Assembly: GCF_014841105.1 (NCBI RefSeq)
Contig: NZ_JACYWE010000003.1
Coordinates: 240,523-304,522 of the forward strand
Source: Lolliginicoccus lacisalsi
Lineage (GTDB): Bacteria > Actinomycetota > Actinomycetes > Mycobacteriales > Mycobacteriaceae
Length of the DNA: 64,000 nucleotides
Direction: 5' to 3'
Part shown: positions 35,557 to 46,276 of the stretch, one piece after another
Numbering within the stretch: the first letter of the stretch is position 1
Layout of the letters: each line of letters starts with the position of its first letter
Notes under the pieces: generated by a model
Databases searched by the model: none
Seen by the model: the letters and a program-made list of their open reading frames with translations, nothing else
Told to the model about the DNA's origin: nothing
Program-made: the position numbers and the translations under genes

Positions 35557-36051
35557 TCAGCCGTGATAGGGCTCTGCCTTGGTGAGCGTGACGGTCATGG
35601 TCTTGCCGTTCGGCAGCTTGTACTCCTTCGTCTCACCGACCTTGGCGTCGATCAATGCCGAGCCAAGGGGGGAACTGGGGGAGTAGGTCTCGAGCTCATC
35701 GGTGGCCGTGCTCTCCTCGCGCGTGGCGATGAGGAACGTCTCGGAATCCGATTCGTCGCCAGCGTAGTAGACCGTGACGACCGAACCGGGAAGAGCAACG
35801 CCGGACTGCTTGGGCGCCTGACCGACCTTGGCGTTGTTCAGCAGTTCCTGCAGCTGGCGGATCCGCGCTTCCTGCTGCCCCTGCTCCTCGCGGGCAGCGT
35901 GGTATCCGCCGTTCTCCCGAAGGTCGCCTTCCTCGCGTCGCGCGTTGATCTCCGCGGCGATCACGGGCCGGTTGGCGATGAGCGCCTGGAGTTCACGATC
36001 GAGCTTGTCGTACGACTCCTGGGTGAGCCAGCTCGCCTTCGTGTCGGTCAT
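35557..36051 (-). CDS. greA: Transcription elongation factor GreA
   Basis: This 164-residue factor restarts backtracked RNA polymerase by triggering cleavage of the transcript 3' end. An N-terminal coiled coil (about 10-78) has the acidic tip between the helices ([19 protein letters not shown], with the D-L-R-E-N-G-GY motif). The C-terminal FKBP-like domain (about 85-164) ends in [21 protein letters not shown] lies nine bases before the ATG, and TATAAA just upstream may be part of its -10. Adjacent genes match the mycobacterial metB-greA-mca order. Confidence 0.95.
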   Translation of the reverse strand: MTDTKASWLTQESYDKLDRELQALIANRPVIAAEINARREEGDLRENGGYHAAREEQGQQEARIRQLQELLNNAKVGQAPKQSGVALPGSVVTVYYAGDESDSETFLIATREESTATDELETYSPSSPLGSALIDAKVGETKEYKLPNGKTMTVTLTKAEPYHG

Positions 36052-36443
36052 TGTCGATCACTCCTTTATACTGTGGCTGATGCGCTTGGCACCGAGCCCA
36101 AGCCGGGCGGACCGGGAACCATCCGCGGTCGCCATGCCATTGGGAGCAAGTGCTCCCACATGCGCGTACACGGCCCCACTCAGGGCCGTGTACATACAGG
36201 ATACACGTCCTTCGCATGAACAACGGTCTAATGAAACCCGAACCGCGACTTGCCGAATCCCGGCCTGGCCTCGCCGGATCCACTCGGATCCGCCTCGAAT
36301 GACGGATACGTCCGGATATCTCGTTCCCATTTCGCCCCAAGCGGTTCCAGTTGGAAAACGCTGCGGAATCCGATGCCATCGACCATTCTTGGCATGGGTG
36401 ACGCCCGTCACCACCCCCGTTCCTGATCAAGGGAGAACGATCC

Positions 36444-36785
36444 ATGCGAAATGTCGTGCGCGCGGGAATCGCCGCTGCCGCAACCGTGCCGATGATGCTC
36501 GCCGCCTCCGGGATGGCCTCGGCCCAGACCGAGCTCAGCGCCACCGCCATGGAGCTCGGCCCGGTCATCATCGTCTCGGTGTCGGGCGCCCAGCCCGAGT
36601 CGGAGTGCGTGACCGTGCCGCCACAGGTGTTCGGCGGCACCGCGGACGCGGACGGCAACGCCACGCTGGTCCTGCTCAGCGCCACTGACCTGGTGGGCGG
36701 CGTGCTCGTCACATGCACCCCGGGCGCGTTGATCATCCCGGACGTCACCACCGCCGAGGTGGAGTCCGGCTCCCTCGAGTCCTGA
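36444..36785 (+). CDS. Secreted protein of unknown function, 113 residues
   Basis: A signal peptide (MRNVVRAG then a hydrophobic core, cleavage at ASAQ, residue 28) is followed by a compact 85-residue domain. That domain contains two cysteines (ESEC and VTCTPG) that may form a disulphide. Alternating hydrophobic residues suggest a beta-sandwich. AGGGAG lies eight bases before the ATG. It ends at a strong hairpin shared with the convergent DUF4307 gene. No family was recognised, but the reading frame, signal and spacing are convincing. Confidence 0.7.
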   Translation: MRNVVRAGIAAAATVPMMLAASGMASAQTELSATAMELGPVIIVSVSGAQPESECVTVPPQVFGGTADADGNATLVLLSATDLVGGVLVTCTPGALIIPDVTTAEVESGSLES

Positions 36786-36792
36786 GGCGTGC

Positions 36793-36832
36793 CTCGTGGC
36801 CCCGCCTGTGCATCATTGGGCGGGGCCACGAG
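36793..36832. terminator. Bidirectional terminator after secreted protein gene
   Basis: CTCGTGGCCCCGCC (36793-36806) and its exact complement (36819-36832) form a 14-bp stem with a 12-base loop, eight bases beyond the stop codon. Confidence 0.85.
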
Positions 36833-36883
36833 CGTGCGCGGGCGGCGAGGCCGTGGCGCCGGGCCCCGGCCGCGGCCCAGCGC

Positions 36884-37384
36884 CTAGCCCTGCTGGGGCT
36901 GGAGGTACTGCGGAACGCTGCCGCCGCAGCCGTACACCTCGGCCATGCCGGGGGGCTTGGAGGTCGTGATCGTGGTGGTGACCTCGACGGCGCTGCTGGT
37001 GGAGCCCGGCACGAGCACTTCGCGCCGCCCGGTCTCGGATCCGTCGCGGGAGCGGGAGCGCACGATGCACACGACGTCCGCGCTCGGATCGTCGCGGACG
37101 ACCTTGAAGCGCACCGTGATCGTCGCATCGTCGATGACCTCGTATCCGAGCGCCTCGGCCTCGATGGGCGTCGAGGTGATCGGCCGGTACCCGAGGTAGG
37201 CGATCACGGCGATGCCGAGGGCGAACAGCACTCCGAGCACGATGACGAGGGGGCGCTTGGTCCGCCCGGTCGCCGCTGCTTCGGGGTATCTCGGGGGCTG
37301 GTCGTGCTGCGTGCTGCTCAATGCGATGCTTCCCGTCGGGCGTGCTGGGCCGGTGGAGGTGGTGCTGGCCTCCCATGATGCCAC
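36884..37384 (-). CDS. DUF4307 membrane protein next to mca
   Basis: This 166-residue protein has one transmembrane segment (about 45-66, VIVLGVLFALGIAVIAYLG) and an extracytoplasmic domain (about 70-166) typical of DUF4307, containing two cysteines (VVCIV and YGCGG). Its function is unknown. It lies divergently beside mca in M. tuberculosis too (Rv1081c and Rv1082, from memory), which supports the assignment. The GTG at 37384 has AAGGA seven bases upstream. The N-terminal 40 residues are Ser/Thr/Pro-rich and a later start cannot be excluded. Confidence 0.8.
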   Translation of the reverse strand: MASWEASTTSTGPARPTGSIALSSTQHDQPPRYPEAAATGRTKRPLVIVLGVLFALGIAVIAYLGYRPITSTPIEAEALGYEVIDDATITVRFKVVRDDPSADVVCIVRSRSRDGSETGRREVLVPGSTSSAVEVTTTITTSKPPGMAEVYGCGGSVPQYLQPQQG

Positions 37385-37587
37385 CCGGTCCTTGCCTGCT
37401 GCCCGGCGCGCGGGCGGGTGCTGCCCGGGCGGGTGGTGCGCCGTGGCGGCGCGCGGCCGGCCCCACGTATTCTCTAGAGGAGTTGCCCGTGAGTTGCCGT
37501 CGTGCCGCTCATGCGGAATCGTGAGAGGACCACGGCAAGCTGGGAGCGGCCCCGGGGTCGCGCTGGGGAGATTGCGGAGGAGATTTC

Positions 37588-38478
37588 GTGGCCGGTTTGA
37601 GGCTGATGGCGGTACACGCGCACCCTGATGATGAGGCGAGCAAGGGTGCCGCGACGATGGCCCGCTATGCCAAGGAAGGCCATGACGTCATGGTCGTCAC
37701 CTTGACGGGTGGCGAGCGGGGCGATGTGCTCAACCCCGCGATGGACATCCCGGGCGTGCTCGAGCGCATCAACGAGGTGCGGCAGGAGGAGATGGCGCAG
37801 GCCGCGAAGGTCCTGGGCGTGCAGCATCACTGGCTGGGGTTCATTGATTCGGGCCTGCCGCAGGGTGATCCGGTGCCGCCGCTGCCCGATGATGCGTTCG
37901 CGCTCGTGCCGCTGGAGGTTGCCACCGAAGCGCTGGTGCGTGTGGTCCGGGAGTTCAAGCCGCACGTGATGATCACCTATGACGAGAACGGTGGCTATCC
38001 GCATCCCGATCACATCATGTGCCACAAGGTGTCGATGGAGGCGTTCGAGGCAGCCGGGGATGCCGGACGGTTCCCCGATGCGGGCGAGCCGTGGGAGCCG
38101 TCGAAGATCTACTACGTGCACGGCTTCCTCCGTGACCGCATGCAGTTGTTCCACGATGATTTCCTCGACCGCGGCCTCGAGAGCCCGTACGCCGAGTGGC
38201 TGGCGAACTGGAAGCCGCGGCAAGGCGACATCATGGGGCGCGTGACCACCCAGATAACCTGTGGTGATTACTTCCCCCTCCGGGATGAGGCGCTGCGCGC
38301 CCATGCGACGCAGGTGGATCCGAACGGTCCGTTCTTCGTGGTGCCGCTGGAGATGCAGCAGCGACTGTGGCCGACCGAGGAGTTCGAGCTCGCCCGGACG
38401 AGGATCCGCACCACTATCCCGGAGACTGATCTGTTCGCCGGCCTTTCCGCCGGCGATGAAGCGAAGGAGCAGGACTGA
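37588..38478 (+). CDS. mca: Mycothiol S-conjugate amidase
   Basis: This 296-residue zinc amidase of the LmbE/PIG-L family cleaves mycothiol S-conjugates, releasing a mercapturic acid for export and recycling the GlcN-Ins half. It is a detoxification step specific to mycothiol-producing actinobacteria. Metal ligands are in [11 protein letters not shown] (about 10-20) and the later HPDHIMCHK (about 140-148). [18 protein letters not shown]-like sequence near 40 is characteristic. The related deacetylase MshB lacks this close match and the two partner genes that follow here. The GTG start has GGAGGA six bases upstream. The next gene starts three bases after the stop. Confidence 0.94.
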   Translation: MAGLRLMAVHAHPDDEASKGAATMARYAKEGHDVMVVTLTGGERGDVLNPAMDIPGVLERINEVRQEEMAQAAKVLGVQHHWLGFIDSGLPQGDPVPPLPDDAFALVPLEVATEALVRVVREFKPHVMITYDENGGYPHPDHIMCHKVSMEAFEAAGDAGRFPDAGEPWEPSKIYYVHGFLRDRMQLFHDDFLDRGLESPYAEWLANWKPRQGDIMGRVTTQITCGDYFPLRDEALRAHATQVDPNGPFFVVPLEMQQRLWPTEEFELARTRIRTTIPETDLFAGLSAGDEAKEQD

Positions 38479-38480
38479 TC

Positions 38481-38770
38481 GTGGCCACCCATATTCCCGA
38501 CGTCGCGGCCTGGGGGTCCTGGGCGCTGGCCGAGGGTGCCACTTTTCTCGCCCAGAATGGGGTGGAGACGACTGGTCCCGAGTTCGGCAAGGCACCGCCG
38601 GTGGCGGCAGCGATCATCGTGCTGCTCGCGATCGGCCTCTTCCTGCTGATCAGGTCGATGAACAAGCATCTGGCGAGGTTGCCGGAGACCTTCGAGCGGG
38701 AGCATCCCGAGCCTGATCAAGCAGTGGACGAGGGCACGGATCGTGCTGCCGTGGAGACGGACACATCACA

Positions 38771-38774
<4 letters not shown>
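38481..38774 (+). CDS. Small single-span membrane protein of the mca operon
   Basis: This 97-residue protein has one hydrophobic helix (about 40-60, VAAAIIVLLAIGLFLLI). It is followed by a basic stretch (RSMNKHLARLP) and an acidic tail, so the C-terminus is probably cytoplasmic. It starts with GTG almost directly after mca. Its end overlaps the DUF255 gene by four bases (GTGA), so all three are likely translated together. The same three-gene order is found in mycobacteria (Rv1082-Rv1084, from memory). Function unknown. Confidence 0.8.
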
Positions 38775-40808
<2,034 letters not shown>

Positions 40809-40828
<20 letters not shown>

Positions 40829-41915
40829 TCACGGCCGCGGCGAGCTCGTCGAGCAGGCTCTCGGTGGTGGCGAGGTCCATGCAGGCATCGGTCACCGATT
40901 GGCCGTAGACGAGCGTGCCCGGTCCAGGCTCCTGGCGGCCCGCGACAAGGAAGCTCTCGAGCATCACACCGGAGATGCCCCGGTTGCCCGACGCGACCAT
41001 CGCGGCGATCTCCCGTGCTACCTCGGCCTGGCGGATGTGGCTCTTGCCGGAGTTGGCGTGGCTCGCATCGACCATCACTGATGCTGGCAGGCCTGCCTTG
41101 GCGAGCAGCGCTGCGGCTGCCTCGATATCGGCCTCGGAGTAGTTGGGGCCGCCACGCCCGCCGCGCAGGATGACGTGTGTATCCGGGTTGCCGGTGGTCG
41201 AGACCAATGCTGCCTTGCCGTCGACGTCGGAGCCGAAGAAAACCTGTGCTGATCCCGCGGCGCGGCAGCCATCGATGGCGACCTGCACGGTGCCGTCGGT
41301 GGCGTTCTTGAAGCCGATCGGCATCGAGACCCCCGACGCGAGCTGGCGGTGCACCTGGCTCTCGGTGGTGCGGGCCCCGATGGCGCCCCAGGTGACGGTG
41401 TCCGCGATGTACTGGGGGCTGGTCGGCTCGAGGAACTCGCAACCGACGGGCAGGCCCGTGTCGAGCACGCCGAGCAGGACCGAGCGGGCGAGCCGCAGGC
41501 CGCGCGGGATGTCGTACGACTCATCCATGCCCGGATCGTTGATCAAGCCCTTCCAGCCGACAGTGGTGCGGGGCTTCTCGAAGTACATGCGCATGACGAT
41601 GCGCAGCTCATCGCGGTGGGCGTGGGCGATCGGCGCGAGCCGCTGCGCGTAGTCGAGCGCGGCCTCGGTGTCGTGCACCGAGCAGGGGCCGGTGACCACG
41701 ACGAGGCGGTCATCGGTGCCGTCGAGGATGGCTCGCACCTCGTCCCGGCTGGAGGCGACGAGGCTCGCGCGCTCGTCACCGAGCGGCATCTCCTCGAGGA
41801 TCTCGCGCGGGCTAGGCAGGGGCGAGATGGAGCGGACGTGCACATCGCTGGTCGAGGCGCGGGGACCGCCAGTTTGGGTGGCGCGCTGGATATCGTCGCC
41901 GAGGGAGAGTGACAT
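40809..41915 (-). CDS. aroG: 3-deoxy-7-phosphoheptulonate synthase, class I-alpha
   Basis: This 368-residue first enzyme of the shikimate pathway condenses phosphoenolpyruvate with erythrose 4-phosphate. It belongs to the AroF/AroG/AroH family: VTGPCSVHD near 74-82 (metal Cys), RMYFEKPRTTVGWKG near 107-121, GFKNATDGTVQVA, and DASHANSGKSH near 283-293. M. tuberculosis uses a class II enzyme, so a class I copy is a point of difference. It may be accompanied by a class II enzyme elsewhere, as in Corynebacterium. GAAAGG lies six bases before the ATG. The leader upstream is long and structured. Confidence 0.93.
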
Positions 41916-42204
41916 CGTGGGCCTTTCGTTGATGCTCAGGCGGCCACACGTGGAATGCTCATCCCGGTGCCCGCCGGCTAGCGGACGGAAAGCCAGCAGG
42001 GCGAGGTGCCTGCGGCTTGGGCTCCGGATGAACAGTGATCGTCAGCGCGTGAATCGACCACCAGCTCCACCCGGAGCCGGTGTAAAGCGCCAATACGACC
42101 TGACATGGATCATGCCCACGACCATAACGCAGGATCTCGGTTTCGTCATCTTGGTGGCGCGCGCCACACCGCCCGCGGCCGGGCTCAAGCCGCTCCGCCG
42201 CTGG
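41916..42204 (-). promoter_or_regulatory. Structured 5' leader region of aroG
   Basis: The 289-base gap between the ABC permease stop and aroG contains two stems on the minus strand. One pairs 42020-42030 with 42068-42078 (11 positions, one G-U). The second, at 41990-42018, has 10 pairs, one bulge and an 8-base loop and is followed by TTTCC. A short reading frame (MSIPRVAA) ends about 20 bases before the aroG start. The arrangement suggests attenuation, but no run of Phe, Tyr or Trp codons was found. Confidence 0.45.
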
Positions 42205-43770
42205 TCATCCGGTGATGTCGCGGCGAGCGAGCCCCATCGCGGCGGCGATGAGCAGCGCGACGGAGATGGCGAGCAGCACCCACGGAATGCCCGTGGCGGG
42301 GTAGTCGGCGACGTGGGTGAACGGCGTGAGGTCGCGCGCCCAACCCGGCAGGCGCAGGACGGGACCGAGGATCGCGGCGATCGCGGCCGCGGCGTAGGCC
42401 AGCCAGGCGAAGCCCGCGAGGCGGGGCGCGGCGGCGGCGAGGGCGAGCGCGAGGGTGCCGAGCACGAGCGCCGGCGCGGCCTGGACCAGTCCGCCGGTGA
42501 TGATGCTTCCGGTGGCTGACCAGTCGTTCCCGCTCGCGCCCGCGCCGAGCGCGAGCGCGATGCCGCCGACGAGGCAGGTCAGCACGGCAGCGAGGAGCGT
42601 CGGGAGCGCGTAGTGCGCGAGGATCCGGTGCCTGCGCAGCGGCGCGACGGCAAGGAGCGGGAGCCGGCTGGCTCGCTCGTCGGCGTGCAGGCGCAGCGCG
42701 ACCGCGGTGCTGCTGCCGGCCGCGAGGATGGCGAGGATGATCAAGCTGAAGGCGAGGAACGCCTCGGTGAGGGACTCGTCGCCGTAGGCCGCCATGACCT
42801 CAGCGGTGCCGTCGGAGGTCCCGGCGATGGTATCGATGCTGGGCACGATCGAGCCGAACGCGGCGAACGTGATCGCGGCGGCCACGGCCCAGGCAATGAT
42901 GGTTCCCCGCGCGAGCCGTAGTTGCAGGCCCGGCAGCGTCCCAAGCAGCGGCCCCGCGCTCGCGGGCCCGGGCCGCGCGGCGAGCAGTCCTTGCCCGAGG
43001 TCGCGGCGCGCGTTGATCGCTAGCGCCAGAGCGAGGAGCGCGGCCGCGGCGACGAGCGCGCCCGCGAGCGGAGCGGGATAGTTGCCCGCGAAGGGCTCGC
43101 TGGCTTGTGCCCAGCTCAGCGGGGATGCCCAGCCGAGGGGCATGTCCGTGGTGTCGTGGACCGCGCGCACGGCGAAGGCGATGCCGAGGGTTCCGAGCGC
43201 GAGCCTGCGCGCCGCGGGGGCATTGCTGGCCACCTGCGCGGCGAGCAGCCCGAGCATTCCGAAGAGGATCCCGATCGACGCGACAGCGGAACCGAACACG
43301 AGTGATCCGGCGCGATCCGCACCTGCTACGACGAGGGCGAGGCTGATGGCGGTGCCGAGAGCGAGCTGGTTGGCGGTGACGAGGATGGCACCGGCCGCGA
43401 GGGGCGCGCGCGGACCGATTCGTCCGGCGAGGATGAGTTCCCACGCGCCGGAATCCTCGTGGGCGCGGGTGGCGCGGATCCCGAGCAGGATCGCGCTGGC
43501 AGCGACGGCGATGCTGGCGAGCCAGCCGGCCTCGTAGACGGTGATGCCGCCGATCGTGTCGAGCCCGCGTGGCGGGCCGCTCATGGCGATCTGGGCAGTG
43601 ATCTCGCTCGCGGTGCGCGCATAGGCGGCGCGATCATCGGCGGTGGGGTAGAGGGAAACGATGGAGCGGGCGCCGAGCCAGACGAGGGCGGGCAGGGCGA
43701 GCAGCCAGATGGCCATGCGTGTCCGGTCGAGGCGCAGGAGCAGCCGGACCAGGGTGGCGGTGCCGGTCAT
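42205..43770 (-). CDS. ABC exporter permease, two-fold membrane protein
   Basis: This 521-residue integral membrane protein has about twelve helices arranged in two halves, as in actinobacterial drug or antibiotic exporters (tetronasin-type permeases). The start, TLVRLLLRLDRTRMAIWLLALP, is the usual opening of this group. The ATPase partner is encoded directly upstream with a four-base overlap (ATGA), and a TetR regulator diverges beyond it. Substrate unknown. The open frame to 44160 is a shadow of the ATPase gene; ATG 43770 is fixed by the overlap. Confidence 0.87.
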   Translation of the reverse strand: MTGTATLVRLLLRLDRTRMAIWLLALPALVWLGARSIVSLYPTADDRAAYARTASEITAQIAMSGPPRGLDTIGGITVYEAGWLASIAVAASAILLGIRATRAHEDSGAWELILAGRIGPRAPLAAGAILVTANQLALGTAISLALVVAGADRAGSLVFGSAVASIGILFGMLGLLAAQVASNAPAARRLALGTLGIAFAVRAVHDTTDMPLGWASPLSWAQASEPFAGNYPAPLAGALVAAAALLALALAINARRDLGQGLLAARPGPASAGPLLGTLPGLQLRLARGTIIAWAVAAAITFAAFGSIVPSIDTIAGTSDGTAEVMAAYGDESLTEAFLAFSLIILAILAAGSSTAVALRLHADERASRLPLLAVAPLRRHRILAHYALPTLLAAVLTCLVGGIALALGAGASGNDWSATGSIITGGLVQAAPALVLGTLALALAAAAPRLAGFAWLAYAAAAIAAILGPVLRLPGWARDLTPFTHVADYPATGIPWVLLAISVALLIAAAMGLARRDITG

Positions 43771-44672
43771 CGGTCGCTCCCGGTGGAGGTGTAGTAGCTG
43801 TGGAAGAGGTCCTCGAGGGTGGGGGGCGTGCAGGACAGCTCGAGCAGGCCCGCGGTGTCGAGCTGGTTGATGGCAGCAGGCAGCCCGGGGGCCGAGATGT
43901 CGAACTCGGTGCGGTGGTTGCCGTCGTCGGGGGTGATCGCGAGGTTCGTGATGCCGTCCGCGTCGTCGATCGCGGGCCGGGCGCGGGTGCGGGCGATCAC
44001 GTGGGAGCGGGCGACGCCGCGGAGCTCGGCGAGCGACCCGGTCTGCACGGTGCGGCCGTCTCGGATGATGGTGGTGGTGTCGCAGAGCTGGTCTACTTCG
44101 CTGAGGATGTGGCTGGAGAGCAGGACGGTGGTGCCTTGCTCGGCCGCGGCGGTGACGCATCGCGCGTACTCGGCGTGCATGAGGGGGTCGAGCCCGGTGG
44201 TGGGCTCATCGAGCACGAGCAGGTCCGGGCTGGCGGAGAACGCGGAGATCAGGGCGATCTTCTGCCGGTTTCCCTTGGAGTAGCCGCGGATCCGCTTGCG
44301 GGGGTCGAGGCGGAATCGCTCGATGAGCTCGGCGCGCTTGCGGGCGCTGGTTCCGGGGTTGGCGCGCGCGAGGACCTCGAGCGTCTCGCCACCGGTGAGG
44401 CTGGGCCAGAACGCGACGTCGCCGGGGACGTAGGCGGTGCGGCGGTGGATGTCGAGCGCGTGGGTGGCGGGATCGTGGCCGAGCACGGCCACGGTGCCGC
44501 CGGTGCGCCGCATGAGGCCGAGGAGGATCCGTATGGTGGTGGATTTCCCGGCGCCGTTGGGCCCGAGGAAGCCGTGGATGGATCCGGTGGCGACCTGGAG
44601 GTCGAGCCCGGCGAGGGCGGTGAAGCGGCCGAAGTCCTTGGTGAGCGCGGTCGCGTCGATGGCGAGCTTCAT
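43767..44672 (-). CDS. ABC exporter ATPase, DrrA-like
   Basis: This 301-residue ATPase of the drug-resistance type has Walker A GPNGAGKST near 38-46, the signature GYSKGNRQK near 133 (YSKG instead of LSGG), Walker B LLVLDEPTTGLDPL near 153 and the switch His in LLSSHILSEVDQL near 188. The C-terminal 80 residues form the regulatory domain seen in DrrA-type subunits. It drives the permease encoded downstream. The intergenic palindrome with the TetR gene lies 30 bases before its ATG, so TetR repression is expected. Confidence 0.9.
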   Translation of the reverse strand: MKLAIDATALTKDFGRFTALAGLDLQVATGSIHGFLGPNGAGKSTTIRILLGLMRRTGGTVAVLGHDPATHALDIHRRTAYVPGDVAFWPSLTGGETLEVLARANPGTSARKRAELIERFRLDPRKRIRGYSKGNRQKIALISAFSASPDLLVLDEPTTGLDPLMHAEYARCVTAAAEQGTTVLLSSHILSEVDQLCDTTTIIRDGRTVQTGSLAELRGVARSHVIARTRARPAIDDADGITNLAITPDDGNHRTEFDISAPGLPAAINQLDTAGLLELSCTPPTLEDLFHSYYTSTGSDR

Positions 44673-44701
44673 GGTGGCTCCTGCTGGCGAAGCAAATGGT
44701 C

Positions 44702-44725
44702 AGTCACTGTCAAATGACAGTGACT
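44702..44725. promoter_or_regulatory. TetR operator, perfect palindrome
   Basis: AGTCACTGTCA (44702-44712) and TGACAGTGACT (44715-44725) are exact inverted repeats separated by AA, between the divergent TetR and ABC exporter genes. A half-site-like AGTGACT recurs at 44760-44766 near the TetR promoter. A TetR dimer binding here would repress the exporter and possibly itself. Confidence 0.8.
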
Positions 44726-44778
44726 ACCAAAAATGTAGCGCATTGGACAGCAACCTGCAAGTGACTTTCAGAATTCGC

Positions 44779-44793
44779 TAGCATGGTGCCATG
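44779..44793 (+). promoter_or_regulatory. Leaderless promoter of the TetR gene
   Basis: TAGCAT (44779-44784) is followed six bases later by the ATG at 44791, with no ribosome binding site. Confidence 0.6.
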
Positions 44794-45405
44794 AGCCCCA
44801 CCACGCACCGTGAACCCGGGCTGCGCCAGCGCAAGAAGGCCGAAGCCATGCGCCGCATCCAGCACGCCGCGCTGGACCTCTTCGAGGAGCAGGGCTACCA
44901 GAACGTCACCATCGAGCAGATCGCCCGCGCCGCCGAGACCTCACCGAGCTCCGTGTACCGCTACTTCGGCACCAAGGAACAGCTCGTCCTGCATGATGAC
45001 TACGATCCCCAGCTCCTCGCGTTCCTCGCCGCGGCCCCCGGAACCGTCGTCGAGGCGCTCGAGGCGATGCGGGCGGGAATGGCCGCCATCATGGCGGGCT
45101 GGGAAAGCGGCGAGGTCGACGACATCGCCCGGCGGCTGCGCGTCATGCTCAACGAGGACAGCGTTCACGCTGCCATGACTCTCCAGATGGCCGAGTTCGA
45201 GTCGTTGATCCGCTCGGCCCTCGACGCGCGCGGCGCGGCGGGCGGGGCAGGGCTGCGGACCCGGATGATCGCCGCGATGGTGGTCGCCGGGCTCGTGGCC
45301 GCGATCCGCCACTGGGCCGACACCGGATACGACGATCGCCTCGCCGAGTTGCTCGACGAGGCGATGGCGACGATCATCCGCGCGGTGCGCGCGATCGAGG
45401 GCTGA
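44791..45405 (+). CDS. TetR-family transcriptional regulator
   Basis: This 204-residue repressor-type protein has an N-terminal helix-turn-helix (about 18-64): MRRIQHAALDLFEEQGYQNVTIEQIA followed by the recognition segment TSPSSVYRYFGTKEQLVLHD. The C-terminal ligand-binding part (about 70-204) is variable. It is divergent from a drug-type ABC exporter with a perfect palindrome between them, the usual layout of local efflux control. The ligand is unknown, probably an exporter substrate. Confidence 0.92.
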   Translation: MSPTTHREPGLRQRKKAEAMRRIQHAALDLFEEQGYQNVTIEQIARAAETSPSSVYRYFGTKEQLVLHDDYDPQLLAFLAAAPGTVVEALEAMRAGMAAIMAGWESGEVDDIARRLRVMLNEDSVHAAMTLQMAEFESLIRSALDARGAAGGAGLRTRMIAAMVVAGLVAAIRHWADTGYDDRLAELLDEAMATIIRAVRAIEG

Positions 45406-45423
45406 CCTCGACGCGCGGGCGGG

Positions 45424-46092
45424 CTAGCTGAGGGCGACGAGCCAGATCGCGATGTAGTGGCAGAGCGCGGCGATGACGGTCGCGGCGTGGAAGAACTCGT
45501 GGTGGCCGAAAGTGGTGGGCCATGGGTTCGGCCACTTGGTGGCGTAGAGCACCGCGCCGACGCTATAGAACGCGCCGCCCACGGCGAGCAGCACCAAGGG
45601 GGCCACCCCGGCCTCGGCGACGAGATCCGGAATGACGAAAGCGACCGCCCAGCCCAGCAGGATGTAGAGCGGCACGCCCAGCCATGCCGGCGACCGGGGC
45701 CACAGCATCTTCTGCGCGACCCCGGCGAGCGCGCCGGCCCAGACCACGGTGAGGATGAGGCGACCGGTGTCCTCGGGCAGCGCGAGCATGCAGAACGGCG
45801 TGTAGCTGCCGGCGATGAACAGGAAGATCATCGAGTGATCGGCCCGCTTCATCCAGATGCGCTTGGCGGGAGACTTCCAGGTCACACGGTGGTAGAGCGC
45901 GCTCACCCCGAACAGGGCGGAGAGCGTGACGCTGTAGATCGACACCGCGAGCAGGGCGCGCGAGTCCTCCAGGGCACCGACCACGGAGACGAGGGCGATG
46001 CCGGTGAGGATCGAGATGCCGAACGCGTAGAGATGTATCCACCCGCGCATGCGCGGCTTGAGCGGCTTGAGCGCCTCGACGATCGATGACAT
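45424..46092 (-). CDS. Hemolysin III/PAQR-family membrane protein
   Basis: This 222-residue seven-helix membrane protein of the Hly-III (COG1272) family is related to PAQR receptors and ceramidase-like hydrolases. Conserved metal-binding-type residues are in SALYHRVTW (about 65-73), the following RADHSMIFLFIAGSYTPF and, at the end, FGHHEFFHAATVIAALCHY (three His). Despite the name, haemolytic activity is doubtful in this group. It follows convergently after TetR. In M. tuberculosis the homologue directly follows the DUF255 gene, so the aroG-exporter-TetR block interrupts that order here. Confidence 0.88.
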   Translation of the reverse strand: MSSIVEALKPLKPRMRGWIHLYAFGISILTGIALVSVVGALEDSRALLAVSIYSVTLSALFGVSALYHRVTWKSPAKRIWMKRADHSMIFLFIAGSYTPFCMLALPEDTGRLILTVVWAGALAGVAQKMLWPRSPAWLGVPLYILLGWAVAFVIPDLVAEAGVAPLVLLAVGGAFYSVGAVLYATKWPNPWPTTFGHHEFFHAATVIAALCHYIAIWLVALS

Positions 46093-46248
46093 GGGAGCCG
46101 TCGCCTCCTTCAGGGCTGTTCGATCGGGCAGGAACGCTAGTTACGGTAGCGTAGGTTACGCAGCAGTAACTTATTATGTGGCGCGATCAACCCGTCGTCA
46201 ATCCATTCTCCTCCTCCCGAGTCGCACAATGCCGCCGAACAAGCGGCG

Positions 46249-46254
46249 TAGGCT
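46249..46254 (+). promoter_or_regulatory. -10 box upstream of the Z-prenyl synthase gene
   Basis: TAGGCT at 46249-46254, the same hexamer found at metB and the receiver gene. Here it lies 22 bases before the chosen GTG, leaving room for a short leader with a weak binding site. Confidence 0.4.
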
Positions 46255-46276
46255 ACCTCACCGTGGTGATCGAATC

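Noticed and set aside
42155-42172. Palindrome GTGGCGCGCGCCAC as a regulatory site or terminator of the ABC exporter
   Set aside because: It is only a 7-bp self-complementary run of alternating GC in GC-rich DNA, which is expected by chance; nothing else supports a role.
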